A stretch of DNA of 64,000 nt from Streptomyces sp. DSM 15324 (GTDB lineage: Bacteria; Actinomycetota; Actinomycetes; Streptomycetales; Streptomycetaceae). The notes under the pieces are model-generated. The model ran no database searches. It saw only the letters and a list, made by a program, of their open reading frames with translations, and had not been told where the DNA came from. The stretch covers positions 186,001 to 250,000 of the forward strand of contig NZ_KQ949027.1 of the NCBI RefSeq assembly GCF_001514285.1. Reading direction: 5' to 3'. Positions within the stretch are counted from its first letter, which is position 1. Each line of letters starts with the position of its first letter. Shown here in pieces: positions 1 to 7,720 of this stretch. Both the position numbers and the translations under genes were made by a program.

Positions 1-1241
1 AGGACGTCCAGCTGCCGCAGATAGTCCGCCATGTAGTTCAGCTGGGACTCGATCATCAGGATCATCGAGGAGTTCCCGAGACCGGTGTTGGGGCCGATGA
101 TCGACATCCAGTTGGGGAAGCCGGCGGCGGACGCGCCGCGCAGCGCGGCCATCCCGTCCTTCCAACTCTCCGCGAGGGTCCGCCCGCCGGCGCCCACCAC
201 CCGCTCGGCGATCGGCATGTCCGTGACGTGGAACCCCGTACCGAAGACGATCACATCGGCCTCGGCCTCGGTGCCGTCGGCCGCCACCAGCGTGGAGCCG
301 CGGATCTCGCTCAGCCCGCTCGCGACGACGTCGACGTTCGGCTGCGCGAGGGCCGGATAGTAGGTGTTCGACAGCAGGATCCGCTTGCAGCCGATGCGGT
401 AGTCGGGGGTGAGCCTGGCCCGCAGGACCGGATCCTTGATCGAACGGGCCAGGTTGACCTTGGCGAGCCGCTCGACGAACCCGAGTTCGTCCGGGTGCCT
501 GGTGAAGGCCTGCACCTGGAGCTCACGGATGCCCCACAGCAGCCCGCGCCGCAACTGCGTCGTGAACGGCAGCGCCCGGTGCAGGGCGCGCTCGGCGCCG
601 CTGACGGCCCGGTCGACGCGCGGCATCACCCACGGCGGGGTGCGCTGGAACAGGGTCAGCCGCGAGACGTCCGGCTGGAGGGCCGGCACGATCTGGATCG
701 CGGAGGCGCCCGTGCCGATCACCGCGACCCGCCTGCCGGTGAGGTCGTGGCCGTGGTCCCAGCGGGCGGAGTGGAACACCTCGCCGGGAAAGGTGCCGAG
801 GCCGGGTACGTCCGGCACCTTGGGATCGGACAGCGGCCCGGTCGCGGAGACGACGACGTCGGCGACGTACCGCCCGGCGCTCGTCTCGATGTCCCAGCGC
901 AGCTCCTGCGCGTCCCAGGTCATGCGCCGGACCTCGCGGCCGAACCGCAGATGCGGCCGCAGCCCGAACGTGTCCGTGACGTGCTCCAGGTAGGCGCGGA
1001 TGTGCTCCTGCCCGGAGAAGGTGCGCGGCCAGTCCGGGTTGGGCGCGAAGGAGAAGGAGTAGAGGTGGGAGGGCACGTCACAGGCGCATCCCGGGTAACT
1101 GTTGTCCCGCCAGGTGCCGCCGACGCCGTCGGCGCGCTCCAGCACGACGAAATCGGTGATCCCCTCGCGGCGCAGCCGCACGGCGGCCCCCAACCCGCCG
1201 AACCCGGACCCGATCACCGCCACCCGCACGTGTTCGGTCAT
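1..1241 (-). CDS. Flavin-containing monooxygenase, C-terminus beyond window
   Basis: A class B flavoprotein monooxygenase (FMO or Baeyer-Villiger type), expected to use FAD, NADPH and O2 on a small organic substrate. The N-terminus reads MTEHVRVAVIGSGFGG, a dinucleotide-binding GxGxxG loop, followed by a VVLERADGVGGTWRDN segment typical of the family and the YPGCACDVP stretch next to the flavin. About 413 codons are visible and no stop is reached. The ATG at 1241 has a GGAGGA-like ribosome site just upstream on the minus strand. The substrate cannot be told from sequence. It is divergent from a MerR-type gene. Confidence 0.88.
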   Translation of the reverse strand, partial: MTEHVRVAVIGSGFGGLGAAVRLRREGITDFVVLERADGVGGTWRDNSYPGCACDVPSHLYSFSFAPNPDWPRTFSGQEHIRAYLEHVTDTFGLRPHLRFGREVRRMTWDAQELRWDIETSAGRYVADVVVSATGPLSDPKVPDVPGLGTFPGEVFHSARWDHGHDLTGRRVAVIGTGASAIQIVPALQPDVSRLTLFQRTPPWVMPRVDRAVSGAERALHRALPFTTQLRRGLLWGIRELQVQAFTRHPDELGFVERLAKVNLARSIKDPVLRARLTPDYRIGCKRILLSNTYYPALAQPNVDVVASGLSEIRGSTLVAADGTEAEADVIVFGTGFHVTDMPIAERVVGAGGRTLAESWKDGMAALRGASAAGFPNWMSIIGPNTGLGNSSMILMIESQLNYMADYLRQLDV

Positions 1242-1307
1242 GCCGACTCCTCCTGCCGTACGACGCCCCGGCGCGACGACTCCTCGGCGCGACGACTCCT
1301 CGCCACC

Positions 1308-1327
1308 GCGCCAGTGAACACTGGCGC
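1308..1327. promoter_or_regulatory. Perfect 9-2-9 inverted repeat, candidate operator
   Basis: Arms GCGCCAGTG and CACTGGCGC separated by AA, in the 168-bp gap between the divergent monooxygenase and MerR genes. Further toward the MerR gene, TACC-GAGC-GGTA (1351-1362) and ACCG/CGGT elements near 1383 are weaker dyads. The perfect palindrome is the best operator candidate; its binding protein is not known, although the MerR-type neighbour is the obvious choice. Confidence 0.5.
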
Positions 1328-1409
1328 AATCGGACTGTAGAGCAGCTCCGTACCGAGCGGTAGGGTCCGGGAGAGGGAAGTTACCGGCGGTTCGACATAG
1401 GCTTCCGCC

Positions 1410-2135
1410 GTGGCGGACAAGCGCGAATACCGGGCGGAGGAGCTGGCCGGCCAGGCCGGCATCACAGTGCGCACCCTGCGCTTCTACCGGGAGCGCAAAC
1501 TGCTCGGGCCGCCACGCCGCGAGGGCCGTATCGCCTGGTACGACGACCACCACCTGGCCCGGCTGCGCACCATCGCCGCCCTCCTGGAGCGCGGCCACAC
1601 CCTGAACGGCATCGCGGAGCTGGCCGACGCCCTCGACCACGGGCGGGACGTGGCCGACCTGATCGGCGTCGGCGGCCCCACCGAGGAGGAGCCCATCCGC
1701 CTCACCCCCGAGGAACTCGCCGCCCGCTTCGAGGGCCAGGTCACCCCCGAGAACCTCGCCGCCGCCCTCGAACTCGGCTACCTCGGCACCGACGGCGACG
1801 ACATCGTCCACATCAGCCGCCGCCTCCTGGACGTCTCCGCCGCCCTGGTCCGCGAGGGCATCCCGCTCGCCGAGGTCCTCTCGGCCGGCGCCCGCGTCCG
1901 GGCCCACGCCGACGCCCTCGCCGACCTCTTCACCACCCTGGTCCTGCGCCACGCACCCGAATCCGACCTGCCCCGCCTGCGGCCACTGGCGAGGAGCGTG
2001 GTCGAGGCGGAACTGTCACTGGCACTGGACCGGCGGCTGCGGAAGGAAGCCGGGGACACCGAAGAACCCGATGAACTCAATGAACCCGACGAACCCGACA
2101 GGACCGGGCGGACTTCCCCGGGCACGCCTCGGTGA
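1410..2135 (+). CDS. MerR family transcriptional regulator
   Basis: A one-component regulator of 241 residues. The first ~70 residues are a MerR winged helix-turn-helix (YRAEELAGQAGITVRTLRFY, then a wing around REGRIAWYDDHHLARL). A helical linker follows and a C-terminal domain of ~150 residues with no Cys cluster, so it is not a metal sensor of the MerR/ZntR type. The tail is rich in Glu, Pro and Asn-Glu repeats (EEPDELNEPDEPD). It starts with GTG and is divergent from the monooxygenase, which it probably controls together with itself (inference). Confidence 0.87.
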   Translation: MADKREYRAEELAGQAGITVRTLRFYRERKLLGPPRREGRIAWYDDHHLARLRTIAALLERGHTLNGIAELADALDHGRDVADLIGVGGPTEEEPIRLTPEELAARFEGQVTPENLAAALELGYLGTDGDDIVHISRRLLDVSAALVREGIPLAEVLSAGARVRAHADALADLFTTLVLRHAPESDLPRLRPLARSVVEAELSLALDRRLRKEAGDTEEPDELNEPDEPDRTGRTSPGTPR

Positions 2136-2190
2136 CTTCCCCGGGGGCTCTCGGCGAGGCGCAGAGGTCGTCAGAAGTCGCTAGAGGTCG

Positions 2191-2994
2191 CTAGAGGTCG
2201 TAGACCACCGTGACCGGCGCGTGGTCCGACCAGCGTTCGGCGTGGGTGGCGGCGCGCTCCACGAAGCCTTTGACGGCCTTGTCCGCGAGGCCGGGCGTCG
2301 CGACATGGAGGTCGATGCGCCATCCCGCGTCATTGTCAAAGGCCCTCCCCCGGTACGACCACCAGGTGTACGGCCCCTCCACGTCCGGGTGCAGGGCGCG
2401 TACGACGTCGACGTAGCCGCCGTCCTCGGGGGCGTAGACCTTGGTCAGCCACTCCCGCTCCTGTGGCAGGAAGCCGGAGTTCTTGGTGTTGGAGCGCCAG
2501 TTCTTCAGGTCGGCCTGCTGGTGGGCGATGTTCCAGTCGCCGCAGACCAGGACCTCCCGGCCGTCGGCGGCGGCGCGCTCGCGCAGGTCCTTGAGGTGGG
2601 CGAGGAACGCGTCCATGAAGCGGACCTTCTCGTCCTGCCGGTCGGTGCCGACCTCGCCGGAGGGGAGGTAGAGGGAGGCGACCGTCACACCGGGCAGGTC
2701 GGCCTCCACGTACCGTCCGCTGCCGTCGAACTCGGACGAACCGAAACCGACGCGCACGGCGTCCGGTTCGCGGCGCGTGCAGAGGGAGACGCCGGCCCGG
2801 CCCTTGGCGGCGGCGGGGGCGTGCGTGACATGCCAGCCCTCGGGCGCGCGGACCGCCTGCGGCAGCTGCTCCGGCTCGGCGCGCACCTCCTGGAGGCACA
2901 GCACATCGGCGGAGGTGTCCGCGAGCCACTCGACGAAGCCCTTCTTCGCGGCGGCACGCAGCCCGTTCACATTGACGGAGGTCACAGTCAGCAC
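2191..2994 (-). CDS. xthA: Exodeoxyribonuclease III
   Basis: AP endonuclease/3'-5' exonuclease of base excision repair, 267 residues, the usual length. The GTG start at 2994 gives MLTVTSVNVNGLRAAAKKG; the open frame continues further upstream but without family similarity. Signature residues are visible: LCLQEVRAEP (metal-binding Glu), CGDWNIAHQQADLKN (catalytic Asp and Asn), and the C-terminal WRIDLHVATPGL and SDHAPVTVVYDL with the catalytic Asp-His. The last codons lie in a short direct repeat of about 10 bp (CTAGAGGTCG-like, 2164-2200) that supplies the stop. Confidence 0.93.
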   Translation of the reverse strand: MLTVTSVNVNGLRAAAKKGFVEWLADTSADVLCLQEVRAEPEQLPQAVRAPEGWHVTHAPAAAKGRAGVSLCTRREPDAVRVGFGSSEFDGSGRYVEADLPGVTVASLYLPSGEVGTDRQDEKVRFMDAFLAHLKDLRERAAADGREVLVCGDWNIAHQQADLKNWRSNTKNSGFLPQEREWLTKVYAPEDGGYVDVVRALHPDVEGPYTWWSYRGRAFDNDAGWRIDLHVATPGLADKAVKGFVERAATHAERWSDHAPVTVVYDL

Positions 2995-3074
2995 CCGGGC
3001 ACGATACCGGCACACTGGACGAGGCCCCGACATCGGATTCCACCCAGATTGTGCATACACGTACTGTGAGCAGC

Positions 3075-3560
3075 ATGAACATACGCCGCGTGTCCTTCGA
3101 CCACCCCGACGCCGTCTCACTCAACGACGAGGTCCAGGCGGAGTACCACGAGCGCTACGGCGACGGCGGCGACGCGACGGTCCTGGAACCGTCCCACTTC
3201 GAGCCGCCGATCGGGGTCTATTTCATCGCCTACGACGAGGGCGACCGGCCCGTGGCCACCGGCGGCTGGCGCAGCCAGGACAGTAACGGCGAGGGCAACG
3301 AGGACGGCGACGCCGAGCTGAAGCGGATGTTCGTGATCCGGGAGATGCGCGGGCGCGGGCTGGCGCGGCGCATGCTGACCGCCCTGGAGGAGGACGCGCG
3401 GGCGGCCGGCCGGGTGCGGATGGTCCTGGAGACCGGCACCGAGCAGCCCGAGGCGATCGCCCTGTACACCTCCAGCGGGTACACGCCGTGCACCAAGTTC
3501 GGCTACTACCGGGAGTACGACTCGAGCCGGTGCTTCGCCAAGCCGCTCGTCTCCGGGTGA
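3075..3560 (+). CDS. GNAT family N-acetyltransferase
   Basis: A 161-residue acetyl-CoA-dependent acetyltransferase. The acetyl-CoA binding motif A is clear: LKRMFVIREMRGRGLARRML (RGxGLA) followed by a helix, then the ETGTEQPEAIALYTSSGY motif B with its Tyr. The acceptor is unknown. The ATG at 3075 is preferred; an in-frame GTG at 3066 is also possible and would make the message nearly leaderless. It is divergent from xthA with only 80 bp between starts. Confidence 0.85.
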   Translation: MNIRRVSFDHPDAVSLNDEVQAEYHERYGDGGDATVLEPSHFEPPIGVYFIAYDEGDRPVATGGWRSQDSNGEGNEDGDAELKRMFVIREMRGRGLARRMLTALEEDARAAGRVRMVLETGTEQPEAIALYTSSGYTPCTKFGYYREYDSSRCFAKPLVSG

Positions 3561-3602
3561 CGCAGCCCCTGAGAACCGGGGCCTTGGGGCCTCAGCCCTT
3601 GA

Positions 3603-3662
3603 GGACTTGGACCGTCAGGACTCAGACCGTGAGGACTCAGACCGTGAGGACTCAGACCCTGC
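3603..3662. repeat. Four tandem 15-bp direct repeats
   Basis: Copies of GGACTCAGACCGTGA at 3618 and 3633, a partly changed copy at 3648 and a degenerate copy at 3603. They sit between the acetyltransferase stop and a broken response-regulator gene, and so mark the edge of a rearranged segment. Confidence 0.8.
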
Positions 3663-3666
3663 GGCC

Positions 3667-3777
3667 TCAGCCCCTGAGGTAGGCCAGCACCGCGAGCACC
3701 CGGCGGTGGGTGTCGTCCGCCGGGGGCAGGTCCAGCTTGGTGAGCATGCTGCCGATGTGCTTGCCGACGGCCGCCTC
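3667..3777 (-). pseudogene. LuxR response regulator, C-terminal fragment
   Basis: Reading on the minus strand gives EAAVGKHIGSMLTKLDLPP...VLAVLAYLRG-stop, the recognition helix and tail of a NarL/LuxR output domain. The rest of the gene is missing on this strand. The start of the fragment matches, almost to the residue, the point where the oppositely oriented piece at 3796-4050 ends, so both come from one gene type. Confidence 0.75.
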
Positions 3778-3795
3778 AGGGTCCCCACGGCGAAC

Positions 3796-4050
3796 GCGAC
3801 CGAGCTCCTCGGCTCCGGTGACGGCACCGGCGTCGGCTATCCCCTCAAGGACCGGGTCGGCCAGGGCGAGGAGTTCGTGACCGCCCTGCGCGAGGTGGCG
3901 GCCGGCGGCACGGTCGTCGACCCGGAAGTCGTACGGCAGTTGCTGCGCCGCCGCCGGGACCCGCTGGCCCGGCTGACCCCGCGCGAGCGGGAGGTGCTGG
4001 CCCTGGTGGCCGAGGGCCGGTCCAACGGCGCGACAGCCAGGGCACTGGTC
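3796..4050 (+). pseudogene. LuxR response regulator, internal fragment (inverted)
   Basis: 85 codons on the plus strand encode the second half of a receiver domain (ATELLGSGDGTGVGYPLKDR, with the conserved Lys of the LKDR motif), the linker (DPEVVRQLL) and the start of the LuxR domain (LTPREREVLALVAEGRSN). It stops at ARALV, exactly where the recognition helix should follow. It runs in frame into an unrelated FtsX segment. No start or receiver Asp is present, so it is not functional. Confidence 0.78.
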
Positions 4051-4317
4051 CGGCGCCGCCGCGAGTTCGGACTGCTGCGCACCGCGGGTGCGACACCGGG
4101 TCAGATTCGGCGGTCGGTGCTGGCGGTCACCGGCGGGCAGATCCTGCGACTGACCGCGGCGGAGGCGCTGACGGTCGTGGGGGTGGGTGCCGTGCTGGGC
4201 CTGCTGGTGCCGCTCGTCAACCTGGCGGGGATGTGGGGCGCGTTGCGTCTGGTGTCGGCCCCGGCAACGCTCGTCGTGCCCTGGCCGGCGCTCGGCGCGG
4301 TGACGGCGGCGTGCGCG
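4051..4317 (+). pseudogene. FtsX-type ABC permease, C-terminal fragment
   Basis: The frame continues RRRREFGLLRTAGATPGQIR, the hallmark segment of MacB/FtsX-type permeases, then two hydrophobic segments (ALTVVGVGAVLGLLVPL and LVVPWPALGAVTAACA). The N-terminus, the extracellular domain and the partner ATPase are absent. It is fused to the response-regulator fragment by rearrangement. Confidence 0.75.
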
Positions 4318-4341
4318 GTGAGGTCACCCCGGACATGGCAG

Positions 4342-4370
4342 AAGGTCCGCCCCCGACGGGGGCGGACCTT
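4342..4370. terminator. Perfect 13-bp stem terminator
   Basis: Arms AAGGTCCGCCCCC and GGGGGCGGACCTT with a GAC loop. It lies just 3' of the minus-strand tRNA-Ala and 3' of the plus-strand FtsX remnant, so it can serve both directions. Confidence 0.8.
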
Positions 4371-4379
4371 CATGCTGCG

Positions 4380-4453
4380 TGGACCTGAGGGGATTTGAAC
4401 CCCTGGCCCCCTCGATGCGAACGAGGTGCGCTACCGGACTGCGCCACAGGCCC
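4380..4453 (-). tRNA. tRNA-Ala (anticodon CGC)
   Basis: 74 nt. Acceptor GGGCCTG pairs with CAGGTCC (one G-U). The D-arm has GCGCAGTCCGGTAGCGC, the anticodon stem CCTCG/CGAGG encloses TTCGCAT with anticodon CGC, and the T-arm contains GGTTCAAATCC. CCA is not encoded. Alanine is assigned from the anticodon. Confidence 0.93.
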
Positions 4454-4568
4454 TTGCAACGAGTGAAACTCTAGCACCCCGATCGGGCTGCTTGAAAATC
4501 CGTTCCCGGAGGCCGGGGGCCCGGGCGCCCGGAGGCTCCCGGGGCCCGCCGCGGGGCACACGCGCGTG

Positions 4569-5843
4569 TCACTCGTTGGCCGCCCGGGGCCGCTCGCCGT
4601 CCTCGTACTGGTCGAAGAGCGGGGTGTGGCCGCGCTCGCGCGAGCGCCGGGCCGAGGCCGCGCGGCGGGCGTCGCTGCGCTCGTCGCCGTCCGCCGTCCC
4701 GCCGTCGGCGTGCCCCGGTTCCCGCGGCTCCGCGTCCGGTACGGCGGTGGCGTCCGCCGCGCCCTGCTCCGGCACGACCGCGCTGGAGCGGGCGGAGCTC
4801 CACGCGTCCGGGGCGCCGAGGTCGACGTCGGAGGTGGCCCGGGGTGCGACCGGCGCGGTCACGTACGTGGGCAGCGGTACGGGCACCGGGTCCCAGCTGT
4901 CGCCGTGGCCCGGCCTGCGCTGCCGTTCGCGCTGCTGGTCGACCCACTCCGCGTGATCGGTCTGCTCGACGAGCGCCCTGCGGTCGGCTGCGAGGGCCAG
5001 CAGGCCGGGATCGGTCTCCGGCTCGGCGGCCTCGTGCGGCTCCTCTGCGCCGGCGTCCGCGGCCGGCTCGGCGGTCGCGGCGGCCGAGGCCGCAGCGGGG
5101 GCGCGGCGGCGGGGCTGACGCTCGCGGAGCCGCTGCGCGGCGGCCTCGGCGCGTCTGCGGTCCATCTGGAAGGCGAAACGGCGGCGCTCCTGGGCGCGCA
5201 GATAGGCGATGTACCCGCTGAGCAGGACGGCGGGCACGCCCGGCGCCCAAAGGAATGCGAGCCCTCCGACGGCGGCGACGACCGTGCCGAGCGTGAAGGC
5301 GAGGAACAGCATGATCGTGGTGCGCCTGCGGCGCGCGAGCGCCTTCGAGCGCTGGGCGCGCGCTGCGGCCGCCTGCCCGCCGGGAGTGCGCCGCGCGGCG
5401 GCGACCTGCTCGCGCGTGGGTTTGGGCGCGGGATCCCGCTTCGGCTCGCGCCCCGGGTCGCGTGCCGCGTCCGGGCGCGCGTGGCCGCGCTCCGGCGCCC
5501 GCTCCTGCGTCCGTTCCGGCGTCCGTTCCGGCGTCCGTTCCTGAACCGGCGCCTTCACTTGCGGACGGGTGGGGGGCATGGCGAAGGCCCGGACGTCCAC
5601 CGATTCGGTGACGGCGTCCGGGGCGCCGGAGTCCCGCTCCCCCTCCTCGGAGGAGCGCGCCCGCAGGTCCTTGGCGTACCGGCGCTCCATACCCGCCCGT
5701 CCGGACAGCAGCCGGATGGCGGTGCTGAAGCGTTCCGTCGGACGGGCCTCGTTCAGCTCGTCCTGCCTACGGAGCCACATCGGCACCAAGTAGGCGGCCC
5801 AGGCCCCGACGATGACTGCGTAGATGAGGCCGCTGCTGCTCAC
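4569..5843 (-). CDS. sepX: SepX/GlpR-type division membrane protein
   Basis: A 424-residue membrane protein. There is a membrane segment at the N-terminus (residues ~6-24, LIYAVIVGAWAAYLVPMWL) and a two-segment hairpin near residues 172-222 (MLFLAFTLGTVVAAVGG... then PAVLLSGYIAYL); the rest is charged and low complexity, including ERTPERTPERTQERAPER-like repeats near residue 105. Established knowledge: SepX of Streptomyces and GlpR of Corynebacterium share this architecture and act at division septa, and GlpR is the membrane receptor for the MoeA-like protein Glp. Here the gene is the last of the unit that also encodes a MoeA/Glp homologue. The 172-bp AT-richer gap upstream may hold its own promoter. 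Confidence 0.8.
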   Translation of the reverse strand: MSSSGLIYAVIVGAWAAYLVPMWLRRQDELNEARPTERFSTAIRLLSGRAGMERRYAKDLRARSSEEGERDSGAPDAVTESVDVRAFAMPPTRPQVKAPVQERTPERTPERTQERAPERGHARPDAARDPGREPKRDPAPKPTREQVAAARRTPGGQAAAARAQRSKALARRRRTTIMLFLAFTLGTVVAAVGGLAFLWAPGVPAVLLSGYIAYLRAQERRRFAFQMDRRRAEAAAQRLRERQPRRRAPAAASAAATAEPAADAGAEEPHEAAEPETDPGLLALAADRRALVEQTDHAEWVDQQRERQRRPGHGDSWDPVPVPLPTYVTAPVAPRATSDVDLGAPDAWSSARSSAVVPEQGAADATAVPDAEPREPGHADGGTADGDERSDARRAASARRSRERGHTPLFDQYEDGERPRAANE

Positions 5844-6015
5844 GCCTCACACCGTAGAGGGATTCGCGTGGGGCCATCCGCCAATTGGGCCGGTGTGTCG
5901 CACGATCTGGCTGATATTTCGAGCTTTTTTTGCGACCAGTGCGATCAACCGATCGCTTTCGAACATCTATTCGGAGACTGTGGGGCCTTTCCGCACGCGT
6001 TCCGGAGTGCCGTAT

Positions 6016-6621
6016 TCAATTGGAGGCGTTCTGTGAGCGTGCGCGCCGCCAGCGGCCCAGCATGCCCTCGGGAACTTCCTCCGCCGTCAGCGCGAACACG
6101 AGGTGGTCGCGCCAGGCGCCGTCGATGTGGAGATAGCGCGGCCGCAGCCCTTCCTCACGGAATCCGAGTTTCTCCACGACCCGTCGGCTGGGCCCGTTCT
6201 CGGGGCGAATGCAGACCTCGATGCGGTGCAGCCCCACGGTCCGGAAACAGTGGTCGACGACGAGCGCCACGGCCGTGGGCATCACCCCGCGGCCGGCCAC
6301 CGCCTCGTCCACCCAGTAGCCGATGTGCCCCGAGCACATGGACCCCCAGGTGATCCCGGCGACGGTCAGCTGCCCGACCAGCTGCCCCCGGTACTCGATC
6401 ACGAACGGCAGCATCCGTCCCGCGTTCGCCTCGGAGCGCAGGTGGCGGACCATCTGGCGGTAGGTCGGCCGGTGCGCGATCGGCCCACTGGGCGCCGGAG
6501 GAGGGATGGTCGCCTCCCAGGGGCGCAGCCAGTCCCGGTTGCGCCGGTTCACCTCGCGCCAGGCCCGCTGGTCGCGCAGCTTTATCGGCCGCAGGACGAT
6601 GTCGCCCTCCGTCAGCTCCAC
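6016..6621 (-). CDS. RimJ/RimL-type GNAT acetyltransferase
   Basis: 201 residues. Family features: IVLRPIKLRDQRAWREVNRRN at the N-terminus, GHIGYWVDEAVAGRGVMPTA (acetyl-CoA loop, AGRG) and HRIEVCIRPENGPSRRVVEK (motif B). Enzymes of this class acetylate protein N-termini or small molecules; the target here is unknown. GTG start at 6621, 17 bp after mogA, so it is co-transcribed with the molybdopterin genes and sepX. Confidence 0.88.
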   Translation of the reverse strand: MELTEGDIVLRPIKLRDQRAWREVNRRNRDWLRPWEATIPPPAPSGPIAHRPTYRQMVRHLRSEANAGRMLPFVIEYRGQLVGQLTVAGITWGSMCSGHIGYWVDEAVAGRGVMPTAVALVVDHCFRTVGLHRIEVCIRPENGPSRRVVEKLGFREEGLRPRYLHIDGAWRDHLVFALTAEEVPEGMLGRWRRARSQNASN

Positions 6622-6638
6622 GGGCCAGGATGCGCCGT

Positions 6639-7181
6639 TCAGCTCGCACCCCCCGCAGTGGCGGCCGGTCTGGGGTGGTCTCCGCCCCGGATCTGGTCCA
6701 CGGCGTGCTTCAGCAGCGGCGCGAGGACCGTGAGGCCGTCCTTCACGCCGCCGGTGGAGCCGGGCAGGTTGACGATCAGGGTCCCGCGCGCGACGCCGGC
6801 CAGGCCCCGGGAGAGCGCCGCGGTGGGCACCTTGTCACGGCCGTAGGCGCGGATGGCCTCCGCGATGCCCGGCACCTCGTAGTCGATCACCCTGCGGGTC
6901 GCCTCGGGGGTGCGGTCCGTGGGCGACACGCCCGTGCCGCCGGTGGTGACGATCACGTCGAAGCCGGCCTCGGCGCCCGCCCGCAGCACCTCCTCCACCG
7001 GGTCGCCGTCGGGCACGACCTGCGGCCCGTCCACGGCGAAACCGAGGCCGCTGAGGCCCTCGGCGACCAGCGGGCCGCCCCGGTCCTCGTACACCCCGGC
7101 CGAGGCCCGGTTCGAGGCGGTGACCACCAGTGCGCTGTAGGGCGCGAGGAGGGCACCTCCTGCCGACGCGTCCAAGGTCAT
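6639..7181 (-). CDS. mogA: Molybdopterin adenylyltransferase family (MogA/MoaB)
   Basis: 180 residues. Activates molybdopterin by adenylation before molybdate insertion. The N-terminal YSALVVTASNRASAGVYEDR, the TTGGTGVSPTDRTPEATR motif (GGTG and the following Thr-Pro-Glu) and GTLIVNLPGSTGGVKDGL are the family signatures. The ATG at 7181 overlaps the moaC stop by four bases (ATGA), which points to translational coupling. Confidence 0.92.
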   Translation of the reverse strand: MTLDASAGGALLAPYSALVVTASNRASAGVYEDRGGPLVAEGLSGLGFAVDGPQVVPDGDPVEEVLRAGAEAGFDVIVTTGGTGVSPTDRTPEATRRVIDYEVPGIAEAIRAYGRDKVPTAALSRGLAGVARGTLIVNLPGSTGGVKDGLTVLAPLLKHAVDQIRGGDHPRPAATAGGAS

Positions 7182-7657
7182 GTCCGACTCCAGTCGCCCG
7201 ACTTGCCGCCCGTCTTCTCCTCCACGCGCACGTCCGTGATGACCGCTCCCTTGTCGACCGCCTTCACCATGTCGATCACAGTGAGCGCCGCGACGGAGAC
7301 CGCGGTGAGCGCCTCCATCTCGACGCCCGTGCGGTCCGTCGTCTTCACGGTGGCGCTGATCTCCACGGCGTCGTCCGCGACCGACACGTCCAGTTTCACA
7401 CCGGACACCGACAACGGGTGGCACAGCGGGATCAGGTCCGGGGTGCGTTTGGCGCCCATGATCCCGGCGATCCGCGCGGTCGCGAGGGCGTCGCCCTTGG
7501 GGACGCCCTCGCCGCGCAGCAGCTCGACCACGCGGGGCGAGACGAGGACACGCCCACTGGCGCGCGCGGTGCGTGCCGTGACGTCCTTGCCGGATACGTC
7601 GACCATGCGCGCGGCGCCCGCGTCGTCGATGTGCGTCAGTCGGTCCTGCGTACTCAT
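7178..7657 (-). CDS. moaC: Cyclic pyranopterin monophosphate synthase
   Basis: 159 residues from ATG 7657 (MSTQDRLTHIDDAGAARMVD). MoaC acts with MoaA to make cyclic pyranopterin monophosphate from GTP. The family core is complete: AGIMGAKRTPDLIPLCHPL, GVEMEALTAVSVAALTVIDM and the catalytic Lys in the following MVKAVDKG. A 14-residue upstream extension from a GTG at 7699 is possible but lacks family similarity. Confidence 0.93.
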   Translation of the reverse strand: MSTQDRLTHIDDAGAARMVDVSGKDVTARTARASGRVLVSPRVVELLRGEGVPKGDALATARIAGIMGAKRTPDLIPLCHPLSVSGVKLDVSVADDAVEISATVKTTDRTGVEMEALTAVSVAALTVIDMVKAVDKGAVITDVRVEEKTGGKSGDWSRT

Positions 7658-7720
7658 GGTGGTGCGGCGCTCCCGGTCCGGGCCTGTTGTGCGCGACACG
7701 GTACCCCCAACGGGGGGTGC

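Noticed and set aside
3607..4398. A 263-residue fusion protein of response regulator and FtsX
   Set aside because: The frame is open, but it begins in tandem repeats, lacks any complete domain and runs into the terminator and tRNA; treated as remnants.
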